From positions 35,142,392 through 35,206,391 of the forward strand of contig OX387190.1 of NCBI GenBank assembly GCA_947561395.2: 64,000 bases of DNA, read 5' to 3'. Under the pieces are notes generated by a model. That model searched no databases. It saw only the letters and a list, made by a program, of their open reading frames with translations, and was not told the origin of the DNA. This stretch comes from Buxus sempervirens (taxonomy: Eukaryota > Streptophyta > Magnoliopsida > Buxales > Buxaceae). The position numbers and the translations under genes are program-made. Shown here in pieces: positions 10,768 to 23,400 of the stretch (its first letter is position 1; the number at the start of each line of letters is the position of its first letter).

Positions 10768-13700
10768 TTAGTTCAAATTCCTTGGATTTAACATGTAAAG
10801 GAGGGATCTAACCTTGAACCTCCTTGGGCGTCCGCTTTCAGGATTAAAGCGTGAAATATGTGGCTGATGTCTTAAAACTTCACTTCTGTACTGTCCAGTT
10901 GTCGTCATTTGCCTCTGACTATTCTCTTGTATCTGGCTTCTTGATGCCCTCTGCTGTGTATTCCGGAAAAAGCCATCCCTGTCCCATGCAACTTCATAGT
11001 CGGCTCTAAGGCGCGAACCTTGCTGCTCAGTAACTATCCAAGTTAGTCACATGTATGATATGCATTGTCTCTAACTATCCAAGTTAGATCACTTGATGTT
11101 CCCTCTCCTTTTCCCTCTTTTACGTATAGTAAAAGTTAAGATTTAAATGTTCCATTAAGCGAGAACCCCAAATATAGATTCAACTATACCATCATTATGG
11201 ATTAATAGGGGGATAACTAACTCAATTGTCCAGACTCCAGATGAAGAGTCCTTGGTGGACATTAATGGCCCAGGTAGCAAGATAGGTTAAAAAAGTTGCA
11301 ATCAGGAAGTTTGTGTGAATTTTGTGCATATGCTCAAGCTGAAATCCCAATCACAACCAACTGATCTGTGTGCAACTGCCGCATTAGTCTTGATAAAATC
11401 AGGAACTAGGAGAGCAATGTGCAAACCACAAAATCAAATGAAATCAAACATCAAACAAAACGAAGGCAACTGCCTCCTTTACCTTTTGCATTGAGCGACC
11501 ACACAACACCTTCAATGCATTATATAAGTCTTCATATTTCTCAAATTGAACCACGACCTTGCACTGGAGACCTGGAACAATATCTGCATCCTCATCCATG
11601 TTCTTACCTAGATCATTGTCCTCAGCAACATTAAGATTCCTATTCCATGTGAGTTAATAAAGTATCATCAACGGATGGCATGCAAATAGGTTATGTAATC
11701 GAATTGCATAGTTGTTGGCCAAAAAAAGTGGACAGTCATATTATCATGAATGCAGTGTCAGAAAACATGTATTACACATTCACTCAAAAAGGGAGAAAAA
11801 AGAGAGAGGAAAAAGGGGACATATCTCACACTTCAAAGATATAGCAATTCACGCAACAATATTACATTCCACACATTTGGTAATCAAATAGTAGTGTTAC
11901 AACTTCGGTCTAAATTGCAAGCATGATTCTGTAGGCACAAGTTCTGCTGAATCAAATCTTCGTAAAAACTAGGCAATGGATAGAGACAAATCTCAAGGAA
12001 CAAGGGATCTAACCCCATCCATCCACAGGGGAAAAGGGAAAAAGCAAAAAAAAATTTCCCGGAAGGTAAAGCCTTGAGTCAACGGCATGAAGCTTTCCTC
12101 CCAGATTGATATATCATGAAACATTATGCGTGCTTAGCATTTACCCATATCTAATGAAGAAAAATACCTTAAATTTGTTTATAAATAATAATATTTAGTT
12201 TGAGTTGACAATTGCAGCACAATTTGAATGAAGAAAAATACCTTAAAATTGTTTATAAATAATAATATTCAGTTTAAGCTGACAATTGCAGAACACAATT
12301 TGAAGAAATAATTTGAAGGATTACTAGAGCTCGTACGGTTCAAGAATCTTTCATGAGTAAAATAAGAGCTTTTCAAGTACAATATATAAATAAGTTAGCT
12401 CTCATATATCCAGACCTTCAAATTCAAAACTCTTGCTTGACAGATAACTGGTCTCTAATTGACATTTTGTCTGAATCATGCATATGAAACAAGTAAGGTT
12501 CCACATTTGGTAACACAACAGTTGCATTTTTCACCTTTTTCCTCCAAGTCCAAAAATTTTGATGAATTTGAACACCAAAGCAGAAATATTTTTCATTTAT
12601 ACTGCCAGAAAGGGCAAATCTTAAAATTTTATCTCCTCACCGGGGAGACTGGTGTTTCAACTGGGTTCTAGAATATGAACCCACAATCTAACTTAACCAA
12701 CACTCTAGCTGATCAACCCAACCAAAAATGGACCAATTATTTCATTCATAAATAAAACTGAATAGAACCAAGCCTCAAAAGTGACTATTGCATTAAAATT
12801 TTACTTTGAATTTAAGGGTTTAAAAGTGTAGTAAATAATAAAAAAAATTTCCATACATTAACAAGCTAAGTTGTTTTTAAAAAATTAAATGTATAAATGC
12901 ATATTGGTTGGGTTGGACTGCACAAGGCCTCAACCCAGAACCAAAATTATCATATTGTGGCTATAATTTTTCAACCCACAACAATGACTGAGGTGTAAAG
13001 AATCCAAAATAAACCAACCATAAGTTGTGACAGACCAAGCCATCTAAATGAGACCAATTTTTCCAGCTAAATGCATTACCCCGAAAAAAAAATGAAAAAA
13101 TAATTTACTATTTATTGAATGTTGTCTACAGAGTTGAGGAATTTATCCTAATTTCTATTTCTTATGTTTTGCCAATATATATATATATATTCCTCATTTT
13201 TTTTTTTTATATTTTAAGGTTAGATGGAGAGTTATACAATTTTCAAACAGTAAAAGTCCCTAATCTGGTGCTATACTGGATTTGCAAATAATGCTAAACT
13301 GGATTCCTGTTAGGAAGGATTTCAAATCTTCAGAATATGAGCTTTTGATGTGTATTAGTAGCCGTTTTAGGGTTTTCAGATGGAGATCCAATCAAATTCA
13401 CTTTGGAACCCTATTCACAATAGCCAGAAAGGCTCAATGGAACTATTGATTGGGAAAACAGGACACCAAAGATAGGTAACACGTTGTGAGCTTACAAGGC
13501 AAAATTGCAATGTTTCCCAGGTACCAAACAAGGGGAAATAGTAACTCTCCAAGATCTTATTATTCATGAGGAATGTATTTGTCTCTGCCCTTTTGGCAGT
13601 TTAAAAAGGCTTCTTGAAATGTTTCTGAGTGGGTTATTTTCTTATGGGTCTATCACTTTTTTACTGCTTACTCATTATAATCGAACACATTTTGCTTCTT

Positions 13701-15661
13701 GTGAGTATTCATAAGATTTACCACAAAAGTAGGACTGCCAATAACTTGCAAGTTCGTTAGCTATTCCTAAGCTGGTGAGAAACAACATTAGCTGCAGTAT
13801 TACACCAAAAAAAGAAAAAAAAGGGGAGGATCTTATCAATTCTTTTCTTTTACATATGATGTATTAACACTATGGAAGAAAATGAAAAGATAAGTGCACT
13901 TAGCAGAACTCCCATTATCCAACTAAGGTAATAATAAGCAAAATAGTTGAGTGAAAAAGGAAAAGTACAGATCTACCAGTTACAAGGAGCATCCTGGTCC
14001 TTGCTAAAGGCTAAGGAAGGCGCAAAACGGACATGGTGGTGGTAAGTCTATGTAGACATATGCTTTGACAAGAATAGCTTTATAACACAATGATCAAACA
14101 ACTTTTGGATGCTATGTAGACTAAAGTAATGAGCAAAAAGAAATTTGATGTTACAGCTTTGAATACAGCCATATGAGTACAATGACAGAACATAAATTGT
14201 GTAGCCAATCTGTAGTTGACTGAATGCAGCCCGGATATCAACATCGTGGTGATAGGGCAATCACTTGCCCGGAAAAGAAAATAAAAAGCAAGGAATTGGT
14301 TCATTGTGATGATTTGTATCACAGCTAAAAGAAAGTTGATTATCACTTTTTCTAATTTTTTTGTTTCTTTTTGATAGCTCACATACACAGTAATGAGACC
14401 AGCTCCCTGTAAGGTGGATGCAGAATCAAAAGCCCAACATACTCCACACTTGATCAACAATATAGAAAATCCATTAAGCAAATATAGAGAAGCTGAACCA
14501 AATGAAGACTCTAAAGTTTGCTAAATGTCAACTATTAAGTTTCCAAATTGAGGGCCATATGGTTCTCCATGAAACCACAATTCCTTACTACAGTAGATTT
14601 GACAAACACGTAGGTTCACGATTGAAACTCCTGGAATGAACCAAATTAACCACTCGGATGCTGCTCAACACCAGCACTAAACTTAAATCTAGATCTAAAA
14701 CTTTTCAACATCAATAAGGAACAAATCTCCAAGATAAACAAATCAAACATTTGGAAATCAATTCCACATTAAAGTAAATGACTAGGTTGAGAAGCCAAAG
14801 CCATACAGATAGAACAAGGATGAAAAGTTATATCAGTAGGGAATAGCTGCATAGAAACTATAAAAAAAAAGAAAATTATTCACGGACCTTATCTTCCCAA
14901 ACACGGAGAAAATAGTATGTGTGACGAGCATGGAAGGCTTGGATGATACTCGTGGCTCCGCAAACCATCGGGATGGAACACCTCTCAGAATGAGTGTATC
15001 AGGTTGTCGCTTACCACCCCTTGAATAATATCCTGTGGCAGGATCAAAACCACAATATCAAGTCCAACTCAAATAAAAGAAAAAAAAATTTAAAAAGGTT
15101 TTGAAATAATGAGTATAGACCCTTATTATCGAATGCATAAAATTCTTCCCATGTTTTCTTCATTCCATCAAAATCATCAGATGGAGGAAGAACAACACTC
15201 AATCGGAACTTTACGCCTTCGAGATTCAACTCCATCCCATCCATCCTATCAACGAGGGATTTTCTCCATTCGAAGAATTTCTTCTCTATAATCTTCTCAT
15301 CTTCTTCTTCATCACCTCTATAATCTATAACGCCCTCATTTTTGTTCTTGCTTTTGCCGAGAAACCCCAGATCTCGAATGAAAAGAGTTCCTATGGCAAC
15401 GGGATCTTCACGCTTCCGCTTCTTGAGGTCTTTGTATTTTCGAATATCGAGATCCTCTTCGGGAACGATCACAGAGATGGAAAGCGAGCTTTTGAGGAAG
15501 TCGATCAAAGACCGTTTGAGCTGCCACTCGTCGATTGGTTTGACGGAGGGATCAGAACGGTAGAATGTCAAGAGAAGCTTCACGCGAGGTACGAGTGAGA
15601 GCCCGTTTTCGATTTCTAGGGTTTCTGTTGGCGGGAGAGATTGCAACGGTCGTAACCCCAT
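10768..15661 (-). CDS. AKAP17A/XE7-like RRM protein, putative splicing factor
   Basis: Four exons on the minus strand join in phase: 15661-15121, 15032-14888, 11639-11483 and 11022-10768, giving 365 residues. The start MGLRPLQSLPPTETLEIENG opens a leucine- and charge-rich N-terminal region with a KKRKRE basic patch. From about residue 192 an RRM-like fold follows: strand DTLILRGVPSRWF, helix IFSVFGKIRNL, and later CKVVVQFEKYEDLYNALKVL as the beta4/alpha2 part. The GVPSRWF signature and overall order resemble animal AKAP17A/XE7, a nuclear SR-like splicing regulator. The C-terminus holds RADYEVAWDRDGFFRN and a basic end. The last exon reads to a TAA at 10768-10770, but a plausible donor AAG|gttaga after 10813 leaves open a further short exon. 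A GAGCAG tandem acceptor precedes exon 4. Splicing function is inferred from the family. Confidence 0.75.
12153..12302. repeat. 74-bp tandem duplication in an intron
   Basis: Two adjacent copies, starting at 12153 and 12227, share AATGAAGAAAAATACCTTAA, TTTATAAATAATAATATT and GACAATTGCAG with few differences. They lie in the third intron region (11640-14887) of the AKAP17A-like gene. Confidence 0.8.
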
Positions 15662-16044
15662 CTCTCTCTCTCTCTCTCTCCCCTCCCCTCCCCTCCCGCT
15701 GCATCTGCTTAGCTGTTCGCTGTATTGAAACCCCGAAAAGGAAGACTTTGATGCGAATAATTGTGGGTCCCGGGAAAGGTTGCAACCATCATGATACCGT
15801 GAATGTGCATCGTACCAACTTAGGAGGGTGGTACGGTATGCACACGAGTATTTCTTTGAAATGAAGTATATCGGGGACATCGTACTAATCGGAAAGATTC
15901 GAAGGAAATCGCTGGATTCTAAATTGGACAAATTTACGAAAGTCAGAAATTGGACAAATTTACGAAAGTCAGAAATTGGATTTGGAGAGAGAGAGAGAGA
16001 GGGGGGAAGGAGGGGGGTTGAAGGAGTCAAGGAGGGAAAGAGAG
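15662..16044. promoter_or_regulatory. Shared divergent promoter with CT and GA tracts
   Basis: Only 383 bp separate the start codons of the AKAP17A-like gene (minus) and the SVIP-like gene (plus). A (TC)10 tract begins directly at the minus-strand start codon (15661-15680), and a GA tract lies at about 15985-16000, just upstream of the plus-strand start. CT/GA tracts are common in plant 5' leaders and core promoters. A tandem pair of AATTGGACAAATTTACGAAAGTCAG-like units lies at about 15920-15975. No clear TATA box is seen for either gene. Confidence 0.6.
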
Positions 16045-18095
16045 ATGGGGTTTTGCTTTTCTTGCTTTGGGGGTGGCAAAGAGGAGAGAAGAGCGGAGGA
16101 GCAATTGGCCTCAGAAGAAGTTCGAGCGAGAGCGGCCGAAGCTGCTCAGAAAAGGCAAATTATTCTTTAAATTCAGTCTCCCAATCTTATTTAGTTTTTC
16201 CTTTTTGTTTGGAATGGATTGTCTGATAGCTCTTGCACTTGTTTTTCTTATTTCTCATAGGAATAGATTTAACGGCTTTAACGAAATTTTCATTTGTTTT
16301 TCAGTGGTTTTACTTCTTTGTTAATTGTTAATTGCTTTCCTTAACAGGATTCAAGAAAATATCATCTTATTGAATTGGACGACGGAACCCCTTGAATTAG
16401 CTTCTATTACTGTACTTTTTTTTCGTATTTTTTGTATTGATAGAACTCGGAGTTCTATCAAGTTCGTACCGGAGCTCTCCGTTCCACACTGCCTTACGCT
16501 GTTTTTGCTCTTACCTTTGCTGCTCATGTCTGTGATTTGTTCACTACTTCCATAATCTACGCCATTGCGATTGGTTTGCTGGAAACTCAGCCCGAACACC
16601 TTCTGTTCAGGTTTTCAATTGAATTTCATGGCTTCTAGTGCTTGCTTCAATGACTCGCTTGTAGCTGTAGATAAACCGGGTGAATGCAATTAAATTTCTA
16701 TTGCCATCCTGAAGAGACCTTGTCTCTGTGAAAGCGTGTCGTTTCATTTGTAACCTTGTTGCAGATCTGGAGCACTCATCAATACAAAATAAGAGAAGAT
16801 AGCCTGTGTTAGGAGAGGACCTCTTTTCAAATGCACCAAGTTATTAAGCACATAATTTTTAGCAACTAAATAGGGCAAAGACCCCTGGAGATTTGTGCAG
16901 TAAATGTTTTAACTCTAGCTACACAAGGGGTACAAATTTTGTGTATACTCTTTCAACCCCATTTTTCCTGTAATTACATAATTGCCGCGCGCCTTTCTCT
17001 AACCCGTCTTTGAAGCCTCCTATTTTGTATCTATCAGACTCCCTTTAAGCACATTCATTAAGCACTTTAGTGGGTTGCTTAAGCGCATTCATGTTTTCTT
17101 ATTCTTGCTTTAGTGATTTGTGGAAGTTAGGTATTGCAACATTGCATATACTGAAACATATGAGATCCAGTACCATGGTAGACTCAGAAAAAATAACTTT
17201 CTGCCATATTACTTGTTAAGCTTTAGTTGACAATCTTGGAGAGTTCTCATATATTAATTTACAGTAATTATCTTCAAATGTGTATGGCATACTAGTCAAT
17301 TTGCAGGCTGTAATGAAATTCCATGTTTGGAGGCACTTCTACATTGGAGATGTGAAATGAGGGAGTGTTCTGGTTTCATTGTCCTTTGTTATTTATCTTG
17401 GTATGAACCATGTTGGCTAGTTTCTGGTTATCGTACAATATTTGGATGGTGAAGTATTCAAATATATAATTTGCTGATTTTCTGTGTGCTACTATTTTCT
17501 GCACTTTCTTTCAAGTGCATAACCAAATCCTTCTGATGTACAGAGTAATACCAAAATATTTGTTCGTAATAGATAGTGCTACTATGAATTCCAATACAGT
17601 GGTTCCATTTATTCCTCTTGCTTGATCACATAGTCTTAAAGGAAAATTTCAATGTGTCAAGAAATCAGTAAGTTCTTTATTATTTCATCCAACAGTTAAT
17701 AGCATGATGCAATTCCAAATTGCAGGCAAGAGCAATTTGAGAAGTCTGCTGCAGGAAGAGCTGCACGTGCACAGATATCGGCAAATGCAAAGAAATCTGC
17801 TGGTTCTAACAAAGGGGAACCAGTTCTCAAGGTATTAATGAGGAATTTACCAGTTCGTTTAAGTTGGTTGCTAATACTAAGAGCCTGGCATTGGTATCCT
17901 AGGTCATTACTATATTATTATCATTGTTGAATGATATCGCGGTCCCCTAATCCAGTGTATTGGATCTCATGTAGTGTTTTAGTTTATTTTAGAAGATTCT
18001 AAATCACTGGCTAATCCTCATTAAGAATCAGAAAACAGTACGTGATTTGAATCTTTTGTTGGTTGATGCTGTGGATGCAGTGGCAGATGGGATGA
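16045..18095 (+). CDS. SVIP-like small p97/VCP-interacting protein
   Basis: Three exons, 16045-16154, 17726-17831 and 18081-18095, encode 76 residues, close to the ~77 of animal SVIP. Gly2 followed by Cys4 and Cys7 (MGFCFSCFGGGK) fits N-myristoylation with nearby palmitoylation, placing the protein on membranes. Residues 27-37 read RARAAEAAQKR, an exact match to the VIM consensus R-x5-A-A-x2-R that binds the p97 N domain. The chain ends GEPVLKWQMG. SVIP in animals inhibits ER-associated degradation by occupying p97; the same role in plants is an inference. Intron 1 needs a GC donor (AG|gcaaat at 16155) with a normal TTGCAG acceptor; no GT donor keeps the frame. The last exon codes only four residues. 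Confidence 0.8.
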
Positions 18096-20414
18096 TGACA
18101 GTAAGCTTTTTGGCCGTTCAGCCACAACTGTTTATTGTAAGTTCATACAGTCTGAAAGACTGAAACTAGATAGATAAGATTAACTATTTGATCTATTTGA
18201 ATTTGTTGTATTCTCTTTTATTCTTCTTTATGAATTTGATATTTAACTAGTTTTGGTATTTTTTCTTTTTTGTGTTATTAAAAATTTATAGTTAATTAAG
18301 TAATGTGAAATATGCAGAATTCAACCCCCCTGTATACAGAAATTAGACTGAGGACAGGAAGAAAAAGGCGATTATAGCTAAAAGTAAAAAACAATTCCCT
18401 CCCTCGAGAATTCACACCTTACAAAGAAGTCCTTCAATAATTCAAAAATACCGATCTGAATTTTCGGGAGTATTCAGCCCTCTGAAACACCAAACCTGGC
18501 ATCTTCAAAACTTGAGGTGTGTTATTCCTTCCCATCTAATATTCTGGCATTCTGATCCTTTCAGAATGCCCAACAAGTAGCCCAAAGGAAAATAATACAC
18601 GTAATATAATGTTGATGTCGCCTTTTGCAACTAATATACGGTATTGTAACTTTAAAGAAAAGGTTGACCACACATGCAACATCACCTCATAATCTAATAA
18701 AGGTGAGATGTAGATTCCTACTATTTCTTACACAACATATTGATTGGGAATGGTCTCTCACCTGCAAATCAATTGATCGTAAATTACTGAAATTTTGGAA
18801 GGCAAAAGGAATCTCTAAATCAGCTTTGTGGCCCAAAATGCTGGCCTTTGTAAAAAAAATGGAACCATACATCAATTTTTCAGAGACAACACTTCTCTTG
18901 ACCTCTTCCATATCCACTAGTCTGAAACCCCCATATCCACCCAATTTACTCTCAATTGGGCAATGTTCACTGCCTCACCAATTTACTCTCAGCGTCTTTA
19001 TTATGGGTCCTCTTGCTGGTCCATCAGAATACAATTTAATAAATTTTACTCATGGTTCGTTCTGTTGAATGAATATGGTATCCTTTTGCTTTTGGCCTCC
19101 ACTATCTCCGTTTTTGTTGGGCATTTTCCTTTTTTCCTCCTCCAACTGAGTTTTGCACTGATGGTTTTTAAGCTCTCAAAGATTACCTGATTTTTGGCTT
19201 TCCACATGATCCATCAGAATAGGAGATAAATGGTCAGCACTTAAAATTCTTCCTCATGTGTTCCTTGTGATGTATCTAAATGGGTTTGTGTCAACTATTC
19301 CATTACTGCTAGCTAAACAGCTCATGTAAAGTGCACTGTAGGAACAGTATGCTTGCTTTTTCCCCTTGAGAACTTCAGCATGAAGCAAGAAATTTTATGA
19401 TGCTGTGGTGATTCCATAGATATATTGTGTTCTCTAGCTGTAAATCAGTGTCAGTACTTGTTTGTTTTCAGAAGAACCAACAGATTTTTACAAATGGTTT
19501 TTATAAGAACAAATTATGTGCAATTTTAAAATGTCTTCTTCTTGCTAACTTGATGGCTTTACCCTGCCGTTTCTCAACTGTCACCGTCTTTTTTACCTTT
19601 GTTTCTTTTTCAGGGTAGGTCACAAGAAAAATCAGTTTGTTGTCTATATTGCTCTTTTTTTTCATGCTCTCAGAAGGAACTTTATTATTGCAACAATTTA
19701 ATACGGTTTAATATGTAACTACTTATTGGCATTGCATATATATATTGCATCTAAGTGTTTGAAGATGAAATTCCTCTCTTTGCATGTTTTTTTTTTCCCA
19801 GATTTTATGACAAAATCCAATTGTCGCATTTGTACAGCTTTTGTTGTTCCAAGTGCACAGTAGATATTCCGTTGAAGATGCATCCTCTGATGAAATAACA
19901 CAATGGTCCTTTGTTCTAGCACGCATGTTGTTCCCAGGTGGTATTCTTGAGATGCCGATGCTTGCTTTGTGTATACAATTTTCCTATTCGTACCTGGAAA
20001 ACAAGATTGTAAGTTCTTTTATTTAAGGATGGGTGTTTTGAGTCAGGCTCTTTATGTGAATTTCCTTTTTATTATCAAATTATAGACGACGGAGGAGTTT
20101 AGATTGCATGTTTACAAGAACAAGAAGGCCCAGAAAGTAATCAATAGCTCCGTTCCAAACTCCCGACTATTGAGCTTTCTCATTCCCAACCTGAAAAGCA
20201 AGCCAAAAAATTACTCACGCTGATGAAAATTATCACTCTGCAATTAGTATTCTTTCAAAATGAGGGAGATCTACAAAATTATCCGCTGGACAATGACATG
20301 ATTTAACTGTGGAACAGAATGAAGCTGTACAATCTGACAGACTACACATGACAAATAACTTAAGCTGATGAATTGTACACAAGACTGCCAATATGCAAAC
20401 AGCCCCAAAAAAGG
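18096..20414. other. Convergent intergenic region between SVIP-like and DG1-like genes
   Basis: The two flanking genes end facing each other. The region should hold both 3' untranslated regions. Open frames at 18625-19068 and 19841-20026 show no domain and no splice context, and none is called. No structural RNA was recognised. Confidence 0.5.
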
Positions 20415-23400
20415 TTAATTCTTGGAGCCGGTCTGAGAGGAGAGGAAGATACCATCCCCTTTCCTGCTTTCCTTCCAAGCTTCCAATATTTCACGTGCTG
20501 ACGGCAAGTCCGACACATGAGAATAATCAACATGGCTTCCTAGCATGTCAAGTGTTGTTTCAGTAAAAGCATCCTGTGTGTCTCCACGCAACAAAGAAAT
20601 TGCGTTCCTGTTATAACCATCAGCTGATACCCAGGATTCCAATTTCTCTGAAACATGATTTTGTGAGTCCAAAACCATCTCAGAATCAAAAGAACCTTCA
20701 ATGTCATGATCACTGTGACTACCAGAAGAGTTACCAGATGTTAATGCACTATTCATGTCAGGAAGAATTTCATACGGGTCAGGTCCGTCAGGGCTTGCAT
20801 CCGTCGTATCAATGCAAGATTTCGGCAATTTTACACTTGAACTACCACACAATCGACCACTATTATCGTCGTTGACCATGGGCACACCACCGGAAGTGAT
20901 CATACTTGAGTCCTTCAAAGCACCTGAGCCACAGATGGAGCGCAAGGATCTTAATAAGTTTGACACAGTGGCCTCCTCTGACACATCACTACTACAGAGA
21001 AACTTCAGCCACTCTGCAAATCCATCCCTACTAATCCTGTGTTCAGCTTTCAAAAGGTCTGTCCACTGCTTTTCACTAACTTGAAATGGAGCATGAGCCA
21101 TACTGTTAACAAGAGCAGCGGCTCTTTCATAATTATGTTCAGCTACAGCGTGGCATACCATTTCAGTGAATAATGATGAATGAGGAATCTCTCCTGCTTC
21201 CAAAATGGCATCAAATGCATGCTCTAGCAAATGGCTCTGCAATAAGTGTTAAACCAGTTAAATACAAATTTGTCCAAGCAATAAATTCAATAATTTCCAT
21301 TCAAACCCCTTCAGCAGCAAGCATGCTCGGAAAGACGCAAGATATTTTTTTGAGAAGCCAAATTCAAGAGAAACTTTGAAATCTTGGATTTTCTTTCATA
21401 TGGAAGGCAAATGAAAATATACTGCAGCTCAGAAAATGGTATCTCAATTATCAGATTGTAAACACATAAAACTTACAATCTTAATCATCAGAGTAAGAAC
21501 ACAAAAATCTTATTACGAAAATAATAAGGTAATTCCATTAAAAATAGAAATGAGAGTTTATTCCCTCAAAGATGGTCAGCATGAAAGTTCTTTTTTTTTT
21601 TTTTTTCAGACAGTAAAACCTCCTTGAAATATAATAAATCTCATTTCTTTACCATTTACAGTAAGTTTACATCATTATCCTTACTTGACTTGGATTGGAT
21701 AAGATCCAGTACGAAAATCTGGAAAACTTATTAGGAGATATGATTGTTTGTGATAGAATCATCCGATAACAAACCCTTTATGAATCCAGTGTTTCCAGAT
21801 CACGACAGAATACACATGTGTGCATGCACACACGCACATATACATACACATAAAATAGGTAGTACCCAAACTTGATCCAACTAAGAATGGGATCCAATCA
21901 GATTGCTGGATCACAAACCCCTTACCAAATCCTACCATTATTGATGGGATTCAAGCCAGGATCCAATACATTGACAGGCCTACCATCCATTTTGAAGACT
22001 AGAAATAGTCCACAACTTTTTGGATACTTAGATATACAGAAGAAAACTAACTAGTTATTAGCCTGATGTGGTAACAAATAACAATTATGTTTTTAAGTTC
22101 ATCAGATGTCAGAAAAGATGATTTCCACAAACTTTTTCCCAGTTTCTTCATTCTGGTTAAGGATCACTATAATTAGAAAGAAAAAGAAAAACTATTAGAA
22201 ATTTGACTGTGAATTATGAAATGGAAATAATAGTTTGAAAGTATTTTTAAAAACAAAAGTTATGAACTTTCTTATAAGAAAGTACACAACCCCATCACCT
22301 GCACCCCGCCCTCTTTTGACCTCCGGTGGATGGGAATCCAACAGTAATCAAACAGCTTTAATCTCCGTAATTTCAAATCAAAACAGGCACGTAAATCAAA
22401 ACTATAAGATGCCATCTACTATCAAACAACTTCACATGGAAATAGAGGATCAATTTGGTGCAGTTTACCTTCCCAGCTCTGGATGCTTCCACAAGTACTG
22501 ATAGATGTTTGTTTTGGTCTACCTGGTACCCATTTAGAGCCATTTCCTTGTACAAATACTCAAAGTATTCCCATTGGTGAGCACTAGCAGATGCTTCAAG
22601 CATTGAGCTATATGTAAAACCATCTGGTGTAAGGGAAGTATCAACAAGATCAAGGCAATTATTTGAACCCAAGTTTGTTCTCTTAGTTTCTTCAAACAAC
22701 TCTTGAGCTTTCGCAAACATATCATTGCGGCTATAAACTTTTAGCATAGCATTTATGGTCCCAATATTAGGGGCACAGTGCTCTTTCATGTGTTCAAATA
22801 TGGATATGCAATCATCCACATGACCACCATCCATACTAGACATTATCATTCCTGTAAAGGTTACCTCCAAAGGCTTAGCATTAGGAAGTTTTTTGAGCTT
22901 CTCGACCTGCAGATGTATTAAGTAGAAAATTAATTATCTGGCTTACCATGCATAAACTATAATAACCTGAATTATCTGGTTTACCATGCATTAACTACAA
23001 TAACCTTCCACCTAGAAAATGAAAATGAACAGCTTGTAACATTTTAAGTGTATATATTCTGAAGATATAGAGAGATGAAATAGACAAAAATGAATCTATT
23101 TGGTCCAACCAACATATTACTTCAGCAACTGTAACCAAAACAGTTATCTGATTCTTAAAAACTCGAAAATTTGAATTGTAATATTATCAAGGTAAATTAA
23201 AGCCCGACCTAACCTGACAATACTACATTGTCATATAATTTTACTTTTGAAAGTGTGAATGTACATTCAATAAATATGAATGTTTGCTTTTCATTAAAAA
23301 TACACATAGATTCATGCATGTAATACATTACATACTCCAAAACTCTATCCTTTTTTATACAAACATTTTGAATATCATCAGAACCACGAAATATCATCAC

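Noticed and set aside
15662-16030. N-terminal extension of the AKAP17A-like frame up to 16030
   Set aside because: The upstream part overlaps the divergent promoter and CT tract and lacks family features; the start at 15661 gives the natural N-terminus.
18625-19068. 147-codon plus-strand frame between two convergent genes
   Set aside because: AT-rich, no recognisable motif, and located where 3' untranslated DNA is expected.
19841-20026. Short frame with a hydrophobic end, considered as an extra SVIP-like exon
   Set aside because: The SVIP-like protein already ends with a family-typical GEPVLKWQMG and stop at 18095.
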